A stretch of 6,866 bases of DNA from Deltaproteobacteria bacterium (lineage in GTDB: Bacteria; Myxococcota_A; UBA9042; DTJE01). Location: the NCBI GenBank assembly GCA_016784945.1, contig JADHTP010000171.1:1-6866 (forward strand). The letters run 5' to 3'. The position numbers and the translations under genes were made by a program. Positions 1 through 5,141 of the stretch are shown one piece after another. The first letter of the stretch is position 1, and each line of letters begins with the position of its first letter. The notes under the pieces were generated by a model. It did no database searches. It worked only from the letters and a program-made list of their open reading frames with translations, and was not told the DNA's origin.

Positions 1-11
1 ACTTCGCACTG

Positions 12-710
12 ATGGCCGATGCGGTCCTAAAGGAAAAAAGTGCACCCGATACCGTGAATCGACACAATCTCGCTTCGTTCTCTTCCAGGCATCCTCAGGA
101 ATCCCTTGAACACCAAATCCTGCTCTGCTTTGGTGCAACCTGGGGTGGATACTATTACGAGCAACTCCCACTTGTGGTCGAAGCCATGAGGAAGGCTCTG
201 GACTCGGTCTCGGCCTCTATAGAGAAAGCCGCCAAAACTCTCAATGCTGATCTGACTAGTGCGATACTGGGAAACAAAGGTATGCCATCTGTGCCTTGGG
301 GACCGGTACTTGCCGAACTCGCCCCGATCTGGGCTAAAGACAAGGCCGGTTGGATTGCCGAGCTAGAGGCTGTAGTTGAGAGAATAAGAAAACGTTGGCG
401 GCCGTTCGACAAATGCCAACCCATCATGTCGAGAAAGCGCCATCGCGGAATGATCCGATCGCTTCGCCACGTGTTTGCCTACAAGCTACATAAGTTGCTT
501 TCAGGCCACTTCAGTGATGATCCACCCGAAATGGCGGAAAGAAAAATAGTCTCTGCTATTGCCAGACTGTGGGTTGCCTCCGGATGGTACCAAATGAAAT
601 CCAGAGACCGCGTACTCGATGAAGAGGAATGGAAAGACGTCAAAACCGCCGTCCGTGATTCCATCGCACACTACAGAAGACTCTGGGATACGGGTGAGAA
701 GACCGAGTAG
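12..710 (+). CDS. Hypothetical protein of unknown family, start uncertain
   Basis: The product is not recognised. From the ATG at 12 it has 232 residues, is soluble-looking, and has no signal peptide or convincing membrane segment. It is rich in Trp, Arg and Lys. An aromatic patch (GATWGGYYYEQ) lies near residues 41-51, and a strongly basic stretch (SRKRHRGMIRSLRH) near residues 140-153. Several stretches look amphipathic-helical. The frame is still open through the 11 bases before the ATG and no ribosome-binding site is visible there, so the true start may lie to the left of the window. Base composition is lower in GC than the neighbours: about 43% at 541-600 and 47% at 481-540 by hand count, against about 73% inside the next gene. 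This suggests a separate, perhaps recently acquired origin. It converges on the nuclease gene, with 36 bases between the stop codons. That it is a real gene is fairly likely; its function is unknown. Confidence 0.7.
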   Translation: MADAVLKEKSAPDTVNRHNLASFSSRHPQESLEHQILLCFGATWGGYYYEQLPLVVEAMRKALDSVSASIEKAAKTLNADLTSAILGNKGMPSVPWGPVLAELAPIWAKDKAGWIAELEAVVERIRKRWRPFDKCQPIMSRKRHRGMIRSLRHVFAYKLHKLLSGHFSDDPPEMAERKIVSAIARLWVASGWYQMKSRDRVLDEEEWKDVKTAVRDSIAHYRRLWDTGEKTE

Positions 711-746
711 TTAGGTTCTTTCGCAGATGTGCTTGTGCAGCGAACG

Positions 747-1559
747 TTACCCATCACATCTGTACCGGTACTGACAGTCCCCGCACATCCACCCCCGGTT
801 CTTCCAGAAGATGCCCTGCGCGACGGCCTTCAGCACCTGGGTGTACGTGGACAGCATTTCCTTTTCCTGATCTTGAGACCGGGTGACGGTGGTGAACTCC
901 ACCTGTGGTGACCTGGTCTTCAGTAGAACCTGGAAAGCCAAGCCGGGGTTGCGGATGCCGAGTTCGCGGGCTGCGAACTGGTAGGCGGTAGGCTGGAGGT
1001 CGTGTTGTAGCCTCGGTTGATCCCAACGCCGAGCGGCCGATTTGTGTTCTACGATGACCGTCCGACCCTCGTGTTCGGCCACCAAGTCGATGGCACCGAC
1101 CAGAGCCTCTTCGAGGATGACTCCGGTGTCAGGCTCGTGGATGGCCACGCTGAACGGCTGCTCCACGGCCACGACCTTGTCGGGGGCAAAACCGTCATCG
1201 CAGAACTTCTTCAGCATGGCGATGCCAAGGTCCTTGACCTTGCCGGCGTCCTCACCGGCCTTGTAGTGGATGGGCAGGGAGTCTCGGAGCTCCACCTCCC
1301 ACCGGTCCGAAAACGCGGCCTGTATCCTCCCTGGTGACGGTTTCTTGCCGTGGGCCTTGATGAACCCGTAGAACACGGCCAGCGCGTGGTGGACAGCGCT
1401 CCCGAACCCCAGTGCGGACGGCCTGTGGGACGGAGGTGTACCGATCACGTAGGAGTGCCGATAACGCTCGGCACACATGATGTAGGTGTTAACCTGGGAC
1501 ACGGACACGTGGAGTCTCTGGCGCAGCTTCTCCAGGGGCACGGCTTTCAATGCGCTCAT
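747..1559 (-). CDS. Cas4/RecB-like PD-(D/E)XK nuclease with Fe-S cysteines
   Basis: This is a predicted DNA exonuclease of the RecB/Cas4-like PD-(D/E)XK superfamily, 270 aa. Visible motifs, in order, are SVSQVNTYIMCAERY (residues 19-33, containing Cys29), the GSAVHHAL helix with His57, GAIDLV with Asp158, VIVEHKS with Glu171 and Lys173, and QPTAYQFA with Gln189 and Tyr193. A C-terminal cluster has Cys259, Cys262 and Cys268. Cys29 plus these three fit the split 4Fe-4S site known from Cas4 and AddB. All expected active-site residues are present, so the enzyme should be active. The start is taken at 1559 rather than 1625 because GGAG lies 8 bases before that ATG and because it overlaps the stop of the upstream gene as ATGA, implying translational coupling. 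No CRISPR array or Cas1/Cas2 is nearby. Pairing with a possible annealing protein points to recombination by 5'-end resection. Substrate polarity is inferred, not visible. Confidence 0.85.
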   Translation of the reverse strand: MSALKAVPLEKLRQRLHVSVSQVNTYIMCAERYRHSYVIGTPPSHRPSALGFGSAVHHALAVFYGFIKAHGKKPSPGRIQAAFSDRWEVELRDSLPIHYKAGEDAGKVKDLGIAMLKKFCDDGFAPDKVVAVEQPFSVAIHEPDTGVILEEALVGAIDLVAEHEGRTVIVEHKSAARRWDQPRLQHDLQPTAYQFAARELGIRNPGLAFQVLLKTRSPQVEFTTVTRSQDQEKEMLSTYTQVLKAVAQGIFWKNRGWMCGDCQYRYRCDG

Positions 1560-2086
1560 GACGTTTTCTCCTTCTTCATGGATTCGATGACGGCGGAAGC
1601 CTCCAGGCGGTCCAGGAACTCGCATTTCTTGCCGTAGTCCTGGAGGCAGCGGTCGGCCATCTGGTCGCGGGACAGGCCGAGGTCCCTGGCTAGCATGTAC
1701 GCGTAGTCCAGCTGCTTCCTGGTGATCCGGAATTTCTCCGTGGAACCGTTGCCGTTGTCAGGCTTGTGTGCCGGCTGGGGTTCCTGCTGGTCCTGCACGA
1801 TGCCCATGAGGGCGCTGCACCGGACCAGGGAGTCCATGGACGCAGCCTGGAGCTTCTCGTGCAGGGGACCGGGTCCTTCGCTGGGGCAGCCGCCGAACGC
1901 CACCCGGAAGATGTCGTCGCACGCCAGCTTCCCGAGCACGATGACCTCGCCGTTGATGACCAGGTGGTCCTCCACGCTGAAGCACCACTTGCGGTCGGTG
2001 GCCTGGTCGAGAAGGTTGATGAGGCAGGTGTCCTGGTCCGGGACGTTGACCGATGTGGACGGATGGATCTGTCGCAGTGTATTCAT
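1556..2086 (-). CDS. Rad52-like candidate single-strand annealing protein
   Basis: A 176-aa protein, tentatively a Rad52/Sak-type single-strand annealing protein that would pair complementary single strands in homologous recombination. Residues 30-65 look like a short beta-sheet (KWCFSVEDHLVINGEVIVLGK). They lead to a helix, LQAASMDSLVRCSALMGI (79-96), which resembles the A-x-sDAL-x-r-a-x-x-x-G-I/G signature of phage Rad52-like proteins. A polar linker rich in Gln, Asn and Pro (97-117) separates this from a helical C-terminal domain (118-172) beginning ITRKQLDYAYMLARDLGLS. That domain is similar in style to short tails found on phage recombination and helicase proteins. The start at 2086 is chosen because GGAG lies 7 bases upstream; a longer reading frame to 2197 runs into the radC end. 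The gene sits between radC and the nuclease and overlaps the nuclease by ATGA. The protein is divergent, and the family call rests on one motif plus context. Confidence 0.55.
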   Translation of the reverse strand: MNTLRQIHPSTSVNVPDQDTCLINLLDQATDRKWCFSVEDHLVINGEVIVLGKLACDDIFRVAFGGCPSEGPGPLHEKLQAASMDSLVRCSALMGIVQDQQEPQPAHKPDNGNGSTEKFRITRKQLDYAYMLARDLGLSRDQMADRCLQDYGKKCEFLDRLEASAVIESMKKEKTS

Positions 2087-2135
2087 GGTTCTTCTCCGTT
2101 TAGTGTTTGATGAATGTGACTTGACTGGTGTCCGG

Positions 2136-2819
2136 CTATCCGAACTCGAGACGGTCTCCAGCGGCCTCCCGCAGACTGGCATGACCATCCACGGCAACGA
2201 TCACGTGGTCGAGAACACGGATGTTCAGTGTCCTGGCTGCTTCAAGAATCTGTGACGTGAACCGGATGTCCTCCGGGCTGGGCGTGGGGTCTCCCGAGGG
2301 ATGATTGTGGACGAACACGACCCTGGACACGGACTCTTTGACCATGACGGTGACGATCATCCTTGGGGTGAGGTTCACGCCTGTCTCCCAGCCCCGGGCC
2401 ACCACCCATTCCCCTACCACGCGGTTGCGGGAGTTCAGGGAGATTGCCAGGAAGACCTCGTTCGTCTCCGTGGCCAGCCTGGAACAGTGCAGGGCCACGT
2501 CCGCCGAGGTCTGGAGCACATCGTGGTCTTTTGGCGGGAGGGATGCCCTTCTGCCAAGTTCCACAGCAGCCACCAGGCGTTCGGCACGGGCATGGGTCAT
2601 GCCGGGGATGGCGGCCAGTTCCCCGGCCCGCCGGGACGGCAGGGAATGAGCGGAGCCGATGACGGACATGATCTTGTGGGCCAGTTCGGGGTTGGTGTTG
2701 CGGGTTCCGGAGAGAACCAGGGCGACCAGTTCAGCGTCCGACACGGCCGCAGGGCCGAATGCGGCAAGGCGTTCGTGCAGGCCGTCCTGGGCGCACTGGT
2801 CCGGTGTCTTCCGGTGCAT
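2136..2819 (-). CDS. radC: RadC family JAMM/MPN+ protein
   Basis: RadC/UPF0758 protein of 227 aa, matching the family's usual length of roughly 225. The N-terminal part (HERLAAFGPAAVSDAELVAL, about 15-34) is the typical RadC opening. A helix-hairpin-helix (LAAIPGMTHARAERLVAAVE, about 68-87) would contact DNA. The JAMM metal site is complete: Glu121, then His171 and His173 in HNHPSGDPTPSPED, with Ser181 and Asp184. The start at 2819 is supported by GGAGG 5 bases upstream; the frame extends to 3008 but the extra residues match nothing. It is the first gene of a leftward operon, with 49 bases to the annealing-protein gene. The biochemical role of RadC is unsettled. Copies of this type are common on phages, plasmids and genomic islands, often with recombination or anti-restriction genes, which suits the present context. 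The family call is secure. Confidence 0.95.
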   Translation of the reverse strand: MHRKTPDQCAQDGLHERLAAFGPAAVSDAELVALVLSGTRNTNPELAHKIMSVIGSAHSLPSRRAGELAAIPGMTHARAERLVAAVELGRRASLPPKDHDVLQTSADVALHCSRLATETNEVFLAISLNSRNRVVGEWVVARGWETGVNLTPRMIVTVMVKESVSRVVFVHNHPSGDPTPSPEDIRFTSQILEAARTLNIRVLDHVIVAVDGHASLREAAGDRLEFG

Positions 2820-2889
2820 GTGGGCCTCCGTGTGTTGGGTTTGGCGAGAGGCGGAATCTTCCGTCACTAACCTTATACCCACTTTTCGG

Positions 2890-2902
2890 CTGAAACCTTC
2901 AG
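2890..2902. promoter_or_regulatory. Candidate operator palindrome upstream of radC operon
   Basis: The sequence CTGAAACCTTCAG is a perfect 5-bp inverted repeat (CTGAA/TTCAG) around a 3-base centre. It lies 71 bases before the radC start. On the minus strand a -10-like hexamer TATAAG (2877 to 2872) follows it at about the distance expected if the palindrome covers the -35 region. No good -35 match exists there, which would be consistent with an activator- or repressor-controlled promoter. The TTCAG half vaguely recalls SOS-box half sites of some deltaproteobacteria, but the full motif is not present. It is a candidate only. Confidence 0.3.
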
Positions 2903-3083
2903 TGGTTGTGATAGCGGTGTGAAGCCGTTCGACGTCGGGATCAAGAAAGGTGTTTCGGAGGTTGATGTGACGACTATAGGGTCTCCGGCAGGCCCCGGCA
3001 GTGGTCATTCCCCGCGGCCGACCCGCGCCTCTCGATCCGGTGCTGCCGAAGGCGTATCATGGAAGTTCTGGTTGGAGATGAAA

Positions 3084-3986
3084 ATGCGCGACACGATCTG
3101 TGCCCTTGGCCTCGTGCTCATGATGGGCTGTGGCAGCGGGAACTCCCTGACAACCGACAGCGGAGGTGATGCGGCGAGCGGGGCCCTCACGCTTTCCGGA
3201 AAGCTTGTCGCCGGTGCCCAGACGTCAGCGGCTAAGAGATCGTCTGTTCAATCTGCGCTTACAGCGGAGGGCGACCCGCTCGTGGGCTACCAACTCTACT
3301 GCGTGACCTTTGCCACTCCGCCCACCGCGGCCAGCGGCACTGCCGATGCGACGGGGCAGGTGACCCTCGACCTCGACGCTCTCGGGGTGGCCTTCGGCTG
3401 TTTCGTCCTGGACGCGGATGGCAATGGAGTGGCCACGCTCATCTTCACCAGCGGCGCGCAGCAGGGGCAGACCATCACGCTAACGGGCGACACGGACCTT
3501 GGCAGCATCACTGTGGATCTAAACAACGGCGTCGCCCAGACCGTGGTTACCTCTACAGGCACGCTCACCGGTAGCTCCGGACTGCCCTGCCCCCTTGGTG
3601 CGTGGGTGATCGACGTCCCCCGGGACGACTGCGACCTCATGGCCAAGGCCACGACGTGGTTCGTGCGGACGGACACCGGGGACCTGAAGGTCAGCTTCAC
3701 CCTGGGCCCGGTGCAGTTGGCCGGCACAGGCGGCCTCTGCGGCAACGTCAGCCAGGTCGACATCCCCGTGACGGAGGACGGCGACACGCTGACCTTCTCC
3801 TTTCCGGACAACCCCGTGGGCTGCCCCTCCCGGATGAGGACCCTGGTGGCAAACCCCAACGCCGACTGCACGGAGATCGCCATCACGTCGTCCGTCGGCC
3901 CCTGCATGGCCTGCGCCGACGGCCAGTGCGGCTGCGAGGAGGGGACCGAGACCTGCACGGGGAACTTCACGGCCACGAGGGAGTAA
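3084..3986 (+). CDS. Cysteine-rich predicted lipoprotein
   Basis: Predicted secreted lipoprotein, 300 aa, of no family recognised here. The N-terminus MRDTICALGLVLMMGC is a short lipoprotein signal with a variant lipobox (LMMG before Cys16). It is followed by a Ser/Gly/Asp-rich linker (17-35). The remainder is beta-rich. Residues 65-125 (YQLYCVTF...DATGQVTLDLDAL...GCFVLDADGNGVATLIF) look like an Ig-like or carboxypeptidase-regulatory-like sandwich. Residues 165-300 form a second, Cys-rich part ending in CMACADGQCGCEEG. Besides the lipidated Cys16 there are 12 mature cysteines (73, 106, 169, 183, 219, 247, 262, 274, 277, 282, 284, 291), enough for six disulfides. The start at 3084 has GGAG 6 bases upstream. 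The ATG at 3078 would give a more basic MKMRDT start, but GGAG abuts it directly. The gene diverges from the radC operon and has no visible partner. Confidence 0.8.
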   Translation: MRDTICALGLVLMMGCGSGNSLTTDSGGDAASGALTLSGKLVAGAQTSAAKRSSVQSALTAEGDPLVGYQLYCVTFATPPTAASGTADATGQVTLDLDALGVAFGCFVLDADGNGVATLIFTSGAQQGQTITLTGDTDLGSITVDLNNGVAQTVVTSTGTLTGSSGLPCPLGAWVIDVPRDDCDLMAKATTWFVRTDTGDLKVSFTLGPVQLAGTGGLCGNVSQVDIPVTEDGDTLTFSFPDNPVGCPSRMRTLVANPNADCTEIAITSSVGPCMACADGQCGCEEGTETCTGNFTATRE

Positions 3987-4160
3987 CCCCGTCCACCGCC
4001 ACCACGCCCAGACCGTTTACGGGGCATGGACAGGGGCTGGAATCGCTATGTGGGGCAATACATGGCGTGGTGGGTAACCGTCCTTCCGAATCCCCCACCA
4101 CTTGACACCCGCCCTTTCCGTACCATCTTGAGTTCCTGATAAGACAGTGAGGAACACACC
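3987..4160. repeat. Intergenic region with competing inverted repeats
   Basis: Between the lipoprotein and HAD genes three short GC-rich arms can pair in mutually exclusive ways. CCACCACGCC (3999-4008) is fully complementary to GGCGTGGTGG (4064-4073). The overlapping TGGTGGG (4068-4074) is also complementary to CCCACCA (4094-4100), giving a 7-bp stem with a 19-base loop. A weaker pair, CCCCGT (3987-3992) with ACGGGG (4019-4024), sits at the lipoprotein stop. None is followed by a T-run, so a classical intrinsic terminator is not supported. A perfect -35-like TTGACA (4102-4107) lies upstream of the HAD gene but has no acceptable -10 at 16-18 bases. The region could serve transcript ending or attenuation, or be chance in GC-rich DNA. 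Confidence 0.35.
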
Positions 4161-4862
4161 ATGCCCGATTCAACGGGTAATCGACCCGCCGCGTTTTTTG
4201 ATCTCGACAAAACCCTCCTTGCTGTCAACAGCGGCAAGCTGTGGATAAACAACGAGAGGAAAGCCGGACGACTTCCCTTTTCCATGGCCCTCCGGGGGAT
4301 GAGCTACTTAGTCCTATATCACTTCGGCTTCATCGACATGGACAAGGCCATGTCCCAAGCCCTGGGTACAATCAAGGGGATCGCTGAGAAGGAGGTGGAC
4401 CGGATCACCCAGGAGTGGTTTTATTCCGTCGTTGCTCCCCACGAGGCACCGGGCGCTCGGGGATACCTCGAGGCACACCGGATGGCAGGCCACCCCCTCG
4501 TCCTGTTGACCTCCAGTTCCCCCTATGAGTCAAGATGTGCCCAGAAGTTCTTCGGCATGGATGCACGCCTCCACTCCCACTATGAAATCCAAGACGGCGT
4601 GTTCACCGGACGCTTTGTGCCCCCCCTTTGCTACGGCGACGGAAAGGTCCACTACGCCCGGGAATACGCGACACAGGAAGACATCGACCTCGGCCAGAGC
4701 TACTTCTACACCGACAGCTACACGGATCTTCCCGTCCTCGAAATCGTGGGAAATCCCCGCATCGTCTCTCCCGATCCGCGACTGCGCCGAGTCGCCACTC
4801 GCCGAGGCTGGCCGATACTTGACTGGTCCCGGGAAACGAAAGGGGATAACGTGACTCTCTGA
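4161..4862 (+). CDS. HAD-IB family phosphatase-like hydrolase
   Basis: Haloacid-dehalogenase superfamily hydrolase, subfamily IB (relatives of phosphoserine phosphatase SerB and of CicA), 233 aa, cytoplasmic. All four HAD motifs are visible: FFDLDKTLL with nucleophile Asp14 and acid Asp16; LLTSSS with Ser118 (or Thr117) at motif II; Lys162 in YGDGK as motif III; and YFYTDSYTDLP with Asp185 and Asp189 for Mg2+ binding. Residues 21-100 form the helical C1 cap that selects the substrate. They are divergent from true SerB, so the substrate cannot be named; related proteins act on small phosphomonoesters. The ATG at 4161 has GAGG 8 bases upstream (4149-4152). The gene is apparently monocistronic, 174 bases after the lipoprotein, and its stop abuts the end of an antisense remnant. 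Catalytic residues look intact, so activity is expected. Confidence 0.92.
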   Translation: MPDSTGNRPAAFFDLDKTLLAVNSGKLWINNERKAGRLPFSMALRGMSYLVLYHFGFIDMDKAMSQALGTIKGIAEKEVDRITQEWFYSVVAPHEAPGARGYLEAHRMAGHPLVLLTSSSPYESRCAQKFFGMDARLHSHYEIQDGVFTGRFVPPLCYGDGKVHYAREYATQEDIDLGQSYFYTDSYTDLPVLEIVGNPRIVSPDPRLRRVATRRGWPILDWSRETKGDNVTL

Positions 4863-5141
4863 TCAGTTGGCTGCAAAAACCAGAATCGTAAGGTCGTCGA
4901 AGCAGAAACAGGCCGGAGTGTTCATGCCGTAGTCGCCCATGTCAGAAGACTCCATTCGGAAGATCGCCCAGACCCGCAGGTAGCCGGCTCTCCTCTGTCT
5001 CCTGCCACCTGGATGCCACGGGGATGGCCTCTCAAGTAAATCAGGTTCGCTATTCGTCCAAAAGATGCTGACGTTGGACAGGCCTTCAACGGCCATTGAC
5101 CAGCTTTCGTCGCTGCAATAGACTTCGTTCCGAAATGGCAT
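4863..5141 (-). pseudogene. C-terminal remnant of a DUF4465-like protein
   Basis: A 92-codon antisense frame whose last third is not random. Residues 61-86 (FRMESSDMGDYGMNTPACFC, then FDDLTI; bases 4961-4884) closely resemble the conserved C-terminal end of DUF4465 proteins, roughly F-x-x-x-SSD-x-G-x-x-G-x-NTPAYF-x-x-D-x-L. The frame stops shortly after it, as those proteins usually do. The preceding residues (1-52) do not resemble the family convincingly, and the frame is far shorter than the 200 or more residues normally seen. The preceding strand-and-turn segment seems scrambled near GYLRVWAIF, suggesting a frameshift, and the 5' part is displaced by the kinase start. I read this as a decaying fragment of a surface or secreted protein gene. 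It is tail-to-tail with the HAD gene (stops at 4862 and 4863). A divergent small intact gene is the alternative, but I see no convincing ribosome-binding site before its ATG. Confidence 0.55.
5096..5124 (+). promoter_or_regulatory. Candidate sigma70-type promoter for leaderless kinase mRNA
   Basis: TTGACC (5096-5101, five of six matches to the -35 consensus) and TAGACT (5119-5124, four of six matches to the -10) are separated by exactly 17 bases. Transcription would then begin about 7 bases further on, near 5131-5135, which coincides with the kinase ATG at 5135. That ATG has no Shine-Dalgarno sequence before it, so a leaderless transcript would explain both facts. The prediction rests on consensus matching alone. 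Confidence 0.4.

Noticed and set aside
720..744. TTCGC/GCGAA inverted repeat between the convergent stops at 710 and 747
   Set aside because: The stem is only 5 bp with a 15-base loop and no T-run, and it overlaps the gap by chance-level similarity; not a supported terminator.
1722..2255. Plus-strand open frame opposite the SSAP candidate
   Set aside because: It spans the ends of two well-supported minus-strand genes, and its translation is low-complexity Ser/Arg-rich.
747..2819. CRISPR-Cas locus, prompted by the Cas4-like nuclease
   Set aside because: No direct-repeat array and no Cas1, Cas2 or effector is present; gene partners are RadC and a candidate annealing protein.
2301..2870. Plus-strand open frame opposite radC
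   Set aside because: It is antisense to the intact JAMM motif of RadC, with no recognisable protein features.
2930..2937. 8-base palindrome CGACGTCG in the divergent intergenic region
   Set aside because: Short GC-rich palindromes are expected by chance here, and it is not aligned with a promoter element.
2962..2980. TTGATG and TATAGG as a plus-strand promoter for the lipoprotein
   Set aside because: The spacing is only 7 bases, far too short, and no acceptable -35 sits 17 bases before TATAGG.
3296..4027. Long minus-strand open frame (243 codons) opposite the lipoprotein gene
   Set aside because: It is a GC-rich shadow frame with no family motif; the plus-strand lipoprotein explains the coding signal.
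4102..4126. TTGACA with TACCAT as a promoter for the HAD gene
   Set aside because: The hexamers are 13 bases apart, too close for a sigma70 promoter; only the -35 is a good match.
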